Below are positions 34,005 through 40,804 of a DNA stretch of 64,000 nucleotides, piece by piece (position 1 is the stretch's first letter; each line of letters begins with the position of its first letter). This DNA comes from Nonlabens xiamenensis (GTDB taxonomy: Bacteria; Bacteroidota; Bacteroidia; Flavobacteriales; Flavobacteriaceae). The stretch is taken from the NCBI RefSeq assembly GCF_003865345.1, contig NZ_RMVE01000005.1:310001-374000 (forward strand), read 5' to 3'. Position numbers and translations under genes: made by a program. The notes under the pieces were generated by a model that was not told the DNA's origin, made no database searches, and saw only the letters and a list, made by a program, of their open reading frames with translations.

Positions 34005-34556
34005 CTACGTTATTTTTTTCAGAAGTTTTTCGTAACAATATTTTCTTTTTGTTCTTCTGTTTTTTCCTTTTATATAACCTTTTACTTCATTCGTTTCAGG
34101 AAAGTATTCTAACCACTTTTCAGAACATCCACCAATTGCATAATCATTTTCATCTTCATTAGGTTGACTATATTCAGTTTTTCGAGTTTTGTAAATTCCG
34201 AAAATATAGACTTTATCAATTTCAAATAGGTGAATACTTTCGCGACAATCAACTCCGTCACTACCATAAATTTCAAAAGTTTTTCGTTCTTCTTTTCCTT
34301 TTATTAATTCAATAACATGAACTTTTATTGATTGATAGTATTCTTTGTCGGTCTTGATTAAATAATCTCCATAACTTTCTTCACTACTTAATGTTTTTCC
34401 ATCTTCAAAATGCCATAACATTTCAACAACCTTGGCTTTAATTATTACTTCAGAATATTTAGAAGATTTTATGAAATTCCCACCCCATTTACAATCACAA
34501 GCAAAAATTAGACTTGAAATCAGAAGTAAAATTATTGTTAGAAACTGTTTTTTCAT
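34005..34556 (-). CDS. exported protein with CxC / NTR-like start
   Basis: The protein is about 183 residues from ATG 34556 (four upstream in-frame residues run into the cassette core). The signal peptide ends ...ISSLIFA and the mature protein begins CDCKWGGNF. It then runs SKYSEVIIKAKVVEM, YQSIKVHVIELIKGK, FEIYGSDGVDCRESIHLFEIDKVYIFGIYK and GGCSEKWLEYFPE. An N-terminal CxC and beta strands with later cysteines recall NTR/TIMP-like exported domains. Function is unknown. The TAG stop (34007-34005) overlaps the attC-like core, and the other end carries the matching core GCACAAC. Confidence 0.72.
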   Translation of the reverse strand: MKKQFLTIILLLISSLIFACDCKWGGNFIKSSKYSEVIIKAKVVEMLWHFEDGKTLSSEESYGDYLIKTDKEYYQSIKVHVIELIKGKEERKTFEIYGSDGVDCRESIHLFEIDKVYIFGIYKTRKTEYSQPNEDENDYAIGGCSEKWLEYFPETNEVKGYIKGKNRRTKRKYCYEKLLKKIT

Positions 34557-34696
34557 AATGTTGCACAACGTGCTTGTATAAGATTAGTTGCGTGGTTTAA
34601 GCACCTAATTTAGCAAATACAAACCGAATAGAAAATCCGCGTCCAGATAGCTATCGGGATTCGTAAGTAGGTGAGTACGGCGCCATTACTTATAGC

Positions 34697-35156
34697 ATCT
34701 ATGTAAAAGCAGCCTGCCGAGTATCTCTAAAGTTCACTAAAACTTATAGATATGATAGATCAACCAACTGCTACACCTAAATTATACATAGGAATCAACA
34801 TACACAAGCGCAACTGTAAAGTTCATTATACCAGCGAGTTGTTTTCTGGCAAGACATTTTCTATAAAACCCAAGCCAGAGATGCTCAAGGGTGATGTGGA
34901 TAAACACTTTAAGGATTACGTAATAAGCACTGCTTACGAAGCTGGCGCTGATAGCCGTAAGCAACAAGCTGCTCAGACAGTGCTTTGCAGTGGGCAAAAG
35001 CGGTATACCCTGGGACCCAGAATTTAAAAATACCTGGGTAGCCTAAAATATAGTGAGAATAAGGAATTGAAGAACCTTGGTTGGATCAATCCAGGGCTGG
35101 CAACCTATTGGGCAACTTAAGATTGATTAATTGCTTGTTTTTTACCTCAGTTCTTT
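34697..35156 (+). mobile_element. IS110-family remnant E, internally deleted
   Basis: About 460 bp, almost the same as remnant D, with the same ends and the same internal junction. Confidence 0.72.
34752..35027 (+). pseudogene. IS110-family transposase N-terminal fragment E
   Basis: The frame from ATG 34752 reads LYIGINIHKRNCKVHYTSELF. The first Asp of the GIDIHK motif is replaced by Asn, so the catalytic residue is gone. The frame then leaves the transposase at GADSRKQ. Confidence 0.87.
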
Positions 35157-35170
35157 GTTAGCTACCGTTT

Positions 35171-37465
35171 TTATTTATCCATTAAACCATCGAATAAGTC
35201 CGAGATATATTGCTCTTCTCTTTCCATTTCTTGTTCATATTCTCTTGCTTCATATTCATAGTCTGACATATCAAACTTCGCATCTATTTTTGCTTCGTAT
35301 GCATCGTGCTTTTGGGTTAATTCGCTGATTTCATCATCTAGCATATAATCAAAATCCAATTCGATTTCCTTTAATTCTTCAATTAGACTTTTATATTTTT
35401 CAATCGCAGTATTTTCTATTTCATTATGAATCACTGACTCAAATTTTTGATTGAAATCATCTGTAATTGTGTATTCTTCATATTGAGTTGAAAACACGTC
35501 TTTAAATTTTGAAAAATCTTTTAAAGAATCAATTGTATCAACGTGTTCTGCAAAATCAGAGATTAATTTGGCTCCGTCATAATCTATTTGACTTTCTCCA
35601 ATTTTGCCTATTAAATCTACATAAGCTCTTCTTTCTGAGTATCCCATTCTTTTAGGCTGAATATTCTGATTGAATTTTTCAACAACAAAGTTTTTTAGTT
35701 CTTCATTAGAAGCATTTTCCAGTTCTATTAAAATCTGATTTAGAAAACCGTAAAAAAACTCCTCATTTTTCCACCAAGTGAATGTATTTGATTCAGAATA
35801 ATTTAATCTAAAAATGTAAGATGTTTTAAAGAGGTCAAAATCAATTAAAATTTTTGATACATATTCTTTCAGAATTTTTTTATCGAGAATAATTCGTTTG
35901 TTATATTCCTTTTTTACTTGGTCAAATGTGAAAATTCTAAAAAATTGGCTTACAAAAGAAAAAGATTTGATTAAGTCAATTATGAGATCATATTTTCCAT
36001 CAATGTAGTTGATTAAAAAATCTTGAATTGAAGGGTTTTGAAATTCTACAGCAATTTTTCTATTTGAGTCCATTTTAGTCGAAATAAAAGTACTTTCAAG
36101 TTCTTTAATAATCTTTCTAAACTCAATAGAGTCAATAGTTAAAGGGTATTTTTCAATATTAGCTGTAATAAATGAATTAATTGAAATCTTTAAATCTTCT
36201 AGTAATACTGGTGTTCCAAGTGTTGAAAGCACTAATAGAGTTATTTGAGAGCCTTTAGAGATGGTGTTTTCAAATGCGTGAAGCCATACACTTTCTGGAT
36301 TATCGAAAAAAGAAATAAGCTTTTTCGAAAATTCTTTTGGCTCACAGTTTTCCCAAAATTGATTTTTAACAAACGTTTCAATTATTCTTGGGTTGTAACT
36401 TTTATGGTCAATCAGTCTTGTGTAGCTTTTAGTTTCTATTAAATTTCGTAAATGTTGTAATGGAATATTTGCGAAAAATAAATGATTAAATAAGATTTCA
36501 GCTCTTATGGTTTTTGTGTACTTTGATAAATCGAGTGTACATTTAACAAGGTCTAAAGAAGGTGTGTTTAGAGATTCAAAAGAATTTTTAGCCTGTTTAA
36601 GAATGTATTCTCTAGTTGCTAAAATGAATATCTTATTTTTAGAGTTCTTTATTCTGTCTATAAATTTAATAAGCTTACTATCTTCATTTACTTTCAAGCC
36701 AGTTTCCAAGAAATTTTTACCTAGAAAATCATCAAAGAAAAATACTTGCTTTTTGCCATCTTCAAAGTAGGAATAGGCATCATTAATACTGTCCGCTACA
36801 TAAACAAAATCATCAAAGTCTTCTGCTAGTAATCTATATACTAACATTCTTGATAATGTGGTTTTTCCAATTCCAGGAATTCCTGAAATTATCACATAAT
36901 TGTTCTTTTTTAAAATGCCAATTGCTTCATTAAAACTTTCATTTTGGACATATACTTTTAATGATTCTTTTATTTCATCAAGTTCAAACTTTGATTGATT
37001 GTAAACTGTACTATTTATTAGTTTATTCAGAATGTTTGTACTAGAAAGCCAAAGTTTATAGTATTTCTCTTCGATTTTTGGATATAACCCTAATAAGTTA
37101 TTTAAATCGTCTCGACCAAGAATATCTTCTGTAGAGTGAATATAAGGTTGAAATAATTGTAGAATGACGTCTTTATTGTCTGGTGTCAGACCAACACTAG
37201 TAATTAAAATATAACGTACTGGATTTAATTCCTTTACTTTATCTATTTCCGTATTTAAAGTAGATTTTAAATCATTGAAACGAGTATATCGTTTAGCCTG
37301 TACAATAATATTTTCATCTAAATTCAAACTTGCTCGTAAATCAACTCCACCATCTTGTCCGCTTGTAAAACTCTCAAAAAACAATTCTAACTTTTCCTGT
37401 AGAATATCTCTCGAAAAATTTTCGAATTCAAATGATGATAGATTTAAGAAATTGTATTCATTCAT
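35171..37465 (-). CDS. restriction-endonuclease-like / STAND NTPase fusion (nSTAND3 type), probable anti-phage
   Basis: This is a 764-residue protein. Residues about 5-110 form an Mrr-like PD-(D/E)xK nuclease domain: GQDGGVDLRA with the metal-binding Asp, then IIVQAKRY as QxK. Residues about 170-330 hold a P-loop NTPase (Walker A GIPGIGKTTLS, Walker B-like QVFFFDDFLG, then IFILATREY). This matches REase-nSTAND3 proteins. A long helical region follows, with a coiled-coil acidic C-terminus (YEYEAREYEQEMEREEQ). Such STAND proteins detect phage components and activate the effector domain, here nucleic-acid cleavage. It is a one-gene cassette with complementary cores (GTTAGCTACC and GGTAGCTAAC), next to an OLD-type nuclease cassette. 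Confidence 0.88.
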   Translation of the reverse strand: MNEYNFLNLSSFEFENFSRDILQEKLELFFESFTSGQDGGVDLRASLNLDENIIVQAKRYTRFNDLKSTLNTEIDKVKELNPVRYILITSVGLTPDNKDVILQLFQPYIHSTEDILGRDDLNNLLGLYPKIEEKYYKLWLSSTNILNKLINSTVYNQSKFELDEIKESLKVYVQNESFNEAIGILKKNNYVIISGIPGIGKTTLSRMLVYRLLAEDFDDFVYVADSINDAYSYFEDGKKQVFFFDDFLGKNFLETGLKVNEDSKLIKFIDRIKNSKNKIFILATREYILKQAKNSFESLNTPSLDLVKCTLDLSKYTKTIRAEILFNHLFFANIPLQHLRNLIETKSYTRLIDHKSYNPRIIETFVKNQFWENCEPKEFSKKLISFFDNPESVWLHAFENTISKGSQITLLVLSTLGTPVLLEDLKISINSFITANIEKYPLTIDSIEFRKIIKELESTFISTKMDSNRKIAVEFQNPSIQDFLINYIDGKYDLIIDLIKSFSFVSQFFRIFTFDQVKKEYNKRIILDKKILKEYVSKILIDFDLFKTSYIFRLNYSESNTFTWWKNEEFFYGFLNQILIELENASNEELKNFVVEKFNQNIQPKRMGYSERRAYVDLIGKIGESQIDYDGAKLISDFAEHVDTIDSLKDFSKFKDVFSTQYEEYTITDDFNQKFESVIHNEIENTAIEKYKSLIEELKEIELDFDYMLDDEISELTQKHDAYEAKIDAKFDMSDYEYEAREYEQEMEREEQYISDLFDGLMDK

Positions 37466-37498
37466 TCAATTATTTCTCTTTAACGGTTTGTTTTAAAT

Positions 37499-37570
37499 GG
37501 TAGCTAACGTTACGTGTATGGTGTCGTAGCATCCCGCAGGGTGCTATGCACTATACAAATTGTTAGCCCC
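37499..37570 (-). repeat. attC-like cassette site, intact, 72 bp
   Basis: Cores are GGTAGCTAAC (37499-37508) and GTTAGCCCC (37562-37570). The inner stem pairs TGTATGGTG..GTAGCA.CCC with GGGTGCTATGCACTATACA around GCA, with three G-T pairs on the plus strand. In cassette orientation it starts GGCTAAC and ends GTTAGCT, one base from the RYYYAAC/GTTRRRY integron consensus. Confidence 0.78.
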
Positions 37571-37572
37571 AG

Positions 37573-39465
37573 TTATTTTAATTCATTTATCGTGTTCAAC
37601 CAACCTATAACTTCGTCTCTTGTATTTGATTCGACTAAATGATGCATTTCAACAGAATCAATATGAGTATTATTAAGTTGGTTTTTGATGTTACCCGTTT
37701 TCCTTTTTATGTTCTCTTTATCTAAATCCTCCCAAGCTTTGGGACTATCCGAATTTGCATGATTATGGCGCGCTACTAATTCGGGCACATCAGTTGTCGG
37801 CCAATCAATATCTTCAGGAATTTGAACGCCATACAAATGAGTTATTAATGAAGGTGGATAGATGTTTTCCATTTCTCTTAAATTCGTTTCGAAAGCAACA
37901 TTTCCCTCTCCTTTGGCATTTATTATGTCGGCATAACTTGAATATTTATTTGGATTTTCTGAACCTATATCACTGTCATAAATATGTACTTGATTTAAAT
38001 TCAATTTGGCGAGATAATCACTGTTTACCCAAAATTGAAGGGTGCTACCACCCATTGGTAGGAATATAATGGATTCTTCTTCCTCCAAATTGATTATGTC
38101 TCTTAGTTCAGGTATGTTTCTGCTTATTCCTTTAAGAAAATTGATGTCGTTTTTACCCTCTAAACAAATTGCAAGTTTGACTTTACTAACATCTTCCAAT
38201 TCAATCGTTGGGAGAACACCAAGTTCGTCTGCAATTCTTCTTAGAATTTCATCATTGGAGTCAGGTATACTAATGTTTCCATCTTGCTTATCAAGGAAAA
38301 TAATCTTTTCAGGAGCGATTTGTTTTGCTATTCCTGGACTATGAGTTGTTAAGATAATTTGATTATTGGGCTGTAAAGCCAATTCTTTAAACGCTTCTAT
38401 GAGCATTTTTTGATGATTTGGGTGTTGGGATGTTTCTGGTTCTTCAAGTGCATAAATAACATGAGGTACATTACGACTATCTCTAACTCTTTCTGCTTCT
38501 GCCCTGAAGAAATTGAGCAGAATTAGTCTCCTGACTCCACTGCCTCGTTTGTTTAATGGGATGTCATTGTCACTAAATAAATTGAACTTAAATACACTGT
38601 CCCATTTTGGGTCAGAGAATCGAGGAGTAAGTGAATCAGCAATTTCGGGATTCATTTCTCTTAACTTGTCCAAAGTTCTACGCGCAACCGCATTTGAAGC
38701 CGTTTCAACATGAGTTTTAATCTCGTTTAAACTCTCCTGTAAATCCTGTTCTTTTAGAATGCTAGAAATTACCGTATTCATTGGATTCTGAACTTCCGAA
38801 TCTTTTTCTTCATTCTTTCTGTCTGATTGGAATAAGGAATAAACTGGGAAATAATTAAGTATCTGTGTCCAAATCTCTTTTGCTGGATTTTGTGTTTTAT
38901 CGGATGTTTTGAATATTGTTATAAAATTTGCTTGAAGATTTAATTCATCTCCGAACGAGTTCCAAATAGCCTCTCGGATTGATGATGATCTTGTACCATT
39001 ATAATTATCTTCAGGTATATTTAATTCTTCCGCTCTCGCTCGTAATTCCGCTATCTTGAGTTTTAATAAGTCGTTGCCATTTTCAATTGATGGATGATTT
39101 GCGTAAACGTCTATTAGTTTGACACCAGTTGCTCCGAAAGTTTTTCTAATTTCTAAGAAACCATCTTCTCGAAGTAGGTACTCGGATGCTAGGGTTGTTG
39201 TTGCGGCAGCATCTACAATAAGTTCTTCTGGTAAATCTGAAAACACGAGAGATATTTTACAATCATTTCCGCCATTGACATTTAAGTCAGCCTTTTCATA
39301 CGAACTGACAGCTTTTTTATCATTTATAAAAATATCAATGGCTTCTAAAACTGTAGATTTCCCAATATCATTCTTTCCAACGATGACGTTGAAGTCTTTA
39401 AATTCAATTTGAGTTCTTGTGCGATATGCACGAAAATTTTCTAGAATGACGGATTTTATTTTCAT
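37573..39465 (-). CDS. OLD-family AAA ATPase / TOPRIM nuclease, probable anti-phage
   Basis: This 630-residue protein has an N-terminal ABC-type ATPase (Walker A GKNDIGKST at residues 30-38, Walker B region VIYALEEPETSQHP near 325, then ILTTHSPG) and a C-terminal TOPRIM nuclease domain (ICLEGKNDINFLKG near 415, HIYDSDIGSENP near 475). This is the layout of the overcoming-lysogenization-defect nucleases. It is a solitary gene, unlike Gabija. It occupies its own cassette with cores GTTAGCCCC and GGGGCTAAC, so it is not the partner of the helicase at 40.8 kb. Defence activity is inferred from the family. Confidence 0.9.
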   Translation of the reverse strand: MKIKSVILENFRAYRTRTQIEFKDFNVIVGKNDIGKSTVLEAIDIFINDKKAVSSYEKADLNVNGGNDCKISLVFSDLPEELIVDAAATTTLASEYLLREDGFLEIRKTFGATGVKLIDVYANHPSIENGNDLLKLKIAELRARAEELNIPEDNYNGTRSSSIREAIWNSFGDELNLQANFITIFKTSDKTQNPAKEIWTQILNYFPVYSLFQSDRKNEEKDSEVQNPMNTVISSILKEQDLQESLNEIKTHVETASNAVARRTLDKLREMNPEIADSLTPRFSDPKWDSVFKFNLFSDNDIPLNKRGSGVRRLILLNFFRAEAERVRDSRNVPHVIYALEEPETSQHPNHQKMLIEAFKELALQPNNQIILTTHSPGIAKQIAPEKIIFLDKQDGNISIPDSNDEILRRIADELGVLPTIELEDVSKVKLAICLEGKNDINFLKGISRNIPELRDIINLEEEESIIFLPMGGSTLQFWVNSDYLAKLNLNQVHIYDSDIGSENPNKYSSYADIINAKGEGNVAFETNLREMENIYPPSLITHLYGVQIPEDIDWPTTDVPELVARHNHANSDSPKAWEDLDKENIKRKTGNIKNQLNNTHIDSVEMHHLVESNTRDEVIGWLNTINELK

Positions 39466-39476
39466 AGTGTTTTATT

Positions 39477-39680
39477 GGGGCTAACGGTCGTGGCTATAAG
39501 TAGTGCGGGCGCAAACACGCACTTTCATTCGGTTGAGCACAGAGCCAAAACCTTGTTTTCTGGTTTTTAATTTTAATATTTCAAAAAGCCAAAACAAGGT
39601 TTTGGTGGTCATTGCAAATTAGCGATTATTTTCGGGTTAAGCACCTAATCCCGCATTACTTATAGCCGTTGTTGTGGTGC
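39477..39680 (-). repeat. attC-like cassette site, intact, 204 bp
   Basis: Cores are GGGGCTAAC (39477-39485) and GTTGTGGTGC (39671-39680). The main stem (39492-39509 with 39650-39667) has 17 Watson-Crick pairs and one G-T pair on the plus strand. An inner perfect 15-bp hairpin pairs 39545-39559 with 39591-39605 (CCAAAACCTTGTTTT). This is the best-preserved stem of the array. Confidence 0.82.
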
Positions 39681-39686
39681 CGTTTT

Positions 39687-40208
39687 TTATCTGATTCCTT
39701 TGGTTTTCAATTCAGCATAAACTTCTTGGGTCCCGTGAATTTCTTTTCCGAACGAAATGTCAATATCATATTCAATTCGGTACTCATTAAGCACTTCGTC
39801 AATTTTATCTTTTTTGTTTTTCGCTAACGACAGGTCTTGTCGATGTTTGTTTAGTGTTCCAAAAGCCATTCCGAGTGGTGCAAGTCCTACTGCCATAATT
39901 ATTATAGGAACAGTTGAAATCACACCGCTATCCAATGCATATTTTCCCAATAAATATCCTCCTACAATTACCGCTATTCCGATTACCAGGAAAACTACGA
40001 AGTACGTATAAGTCAGCCCTTTTTTCCGCTTAAAGTTTTGGTATTCAATATTGACTTTTTTTAGCTTGTTCTCAAATTTTTCATTCAGTTCAATTTTAGC
40101 ACAAGTTTTATTGAATTCAGGTTTTCGGTCAGTCAATCCGCAAGTTGTGCCAATTTTTAAGTCAGTTTTTTGGTTATCGCACAATTCGCAATGTCTGGTT
40201 AAATCCAT
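39687..40208 (-). CDS. zinc-ribbon-like two-helix membrane protein
   Basis: This 173-residue protein has an N-terminal cysteine cluster (HCELC at 6-10, CGL at 23, and CAK at 36), probably a metal-binding ribbon. A charged helix follows, then two membrane helices (about residues 68-88 and 95-117, separated by KYALDSGVIS) and a charged C-terminal tail. I do not recognise a named family. Its cores GTTGTGGTGC and GCACCACAAC are complementary. It lies between two nuclease-type defence cassettes. Confidence 0.72.
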   Translation of the reverse strand: MDLTRHCELCDNQKTDLKIGTTCGLTDRKPEFNKTCAKIELNEKFENKLKKVNIEYQNFKRKKGLTYTYFVVFLVIGIAVIVGGYLLGKYALDSGVISTVPIIIMAVGLAPLGMAFGTLNKHRQDLSLAKNKKDKIDEVLNEYRIEYDIDISFGKEIHGTQEVYAELKTKGIR

Positions 40209-40252
40209 TTAATTGAGTTGGTTTTAATTCAATTCGAGTTTGAGTGGTAAAT

Positions 40253-40388
40253 GCACCACAACGATCCAAGCCATGATTTCGTTGCGATGAAAATCCGCCA
40301 GGATTTTCGCTCATCACCAAGCCTTTGCTGGCAAGATAGGAATTTTCGGCAGAAAATTCTGCAACAATGAATCATAGGCCTTGTTACC
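40253..40388 (-). repeat. attC-like cassette site, second sequence type, 136 bp
   Basis: Cores are GCACCACAAC (40253-40262) and GTTACC (40383-40388). Outer arms CCAAGCCATGATT and AATCATAGGCCTTG, then CGTTGC with GCAACA, enclose GAAAATCC...GGATTTTC. Copy 1 of this type is at 28,130. Confidence 0.68.
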
Positions 40389-40583
40389 ATCTGCAACGCC
40401 CGCGACGACATTCAGGACGTCTTTTTGAGTGCCGCGTACTCTTCACATGAGTTGACAGATTCGTTGCCAACTCTAAAGTCCGCAGATGCATAAACACTGG
40501 ATTTGTATTCGCTATTAACGTTTAATTGTTTGTCTTGGTTCGTTTTGTTCGCTTGCTGATTAGCGGGTCCACAAATGCCGCTG
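40280..40583. repeat. direct repeat, copy 2 (copy 1 at 28,152-28,459)
   Basis: It shares the inner part of the attC-like site and the end of the relic gene with the segment 12 kb away. Confidence 0.85.
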
Positions 40584-40585
40584 AT
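40412..40585 (-). pseudogene. relic cassette gene, C-terminal part (copy 2)
   Basis: The minus-strand frame reads NKTNQDKQLNVNSEYKSSVY, ASADFRVGNESVNSC and EEYAALKKTS before TGA (40414-40412). The upstream part is replaced by an IS110 remnant end. Agreement with copy 1 in frame and stop shows past coding. Confidence 0.55.
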
Positions 40586-40798
40586 AGCCGTTAGCAACAA
40601 GCTCCTCAGACAGTGCTTTGCAGTGGGCAAGAGTGGTATACTCTGGGACCCAGAATTTAAAAAGATCTGGGCAGCCTAAAACATAGTGAGAATAAGGAAT
40701 TGAAGAACCTTGGTTGGATCAATCTTGGGCTGGCAAACTATTGGGTAACTTAAAATTGATTAATTGCTTGTTTTTTACCTCAGTTCTTTGATGGCATT
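40586..40798 (+). mobile_element. IS110-type remnant F, right part only, before a cassette core
   Basis: GCCGTTAGCAACAAG through TTTACCTCAGTTCTTTG matches the right halves of remnants D and E. It is followed by the core GATGGCATT (40790-40798), which pairs with AATGCCAAC at 44,238-44,246, the other end of the Gabija unit. Confidence 0.65.
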
Positions 40799-40804
40799 TC
40801 GTTG

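Larger units (their letters stand above)
33403..34005 (-). repeat. attC-like site interrupted by an IS110 remnant
   Basis: The left core is GGTGCTAA (33403-33410). It is followed by GTTGCG, then TCCCGATAGCTATCGG, then GGCGCCATTACTTATAGC. The right core GTTGTGC (33999-34005) contains the first base of the TAG stop of the next gene. Confidence 0.72.
34614..35157. repeat. 540-bp direct repeat, copy 2
   Basis: Partner of 33457-33999. Recombination between the two would delete the gene at 34,005-34,556 together with one remnant. Confidence 0.88.
34563..35166 (-). repeat. attC-like site interrupted by an IS110 remnant
   Basis: The left core GCACAAC (34563-34569) pairs with GTTGTGC at 33,999, the other end of the same one-gene unit. 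The site continues TTAGTTGCGTGG, GATAGCTATCGGGATTC and GGCGCCATTACTTATAGC. The right core GTTAGCTACC (35157-35166) belongs to the next unit. Confidence 0.75.

Noticed and set aside
37573-39465. OLD-type ATPase at 37.6 kb as the GajA partner of the helicase at 40.8 kb
   Set aside because: It lies in a separate unit with its own cores, and a closer GajA (42,435-44,201) overlaps the helicase gene directly.
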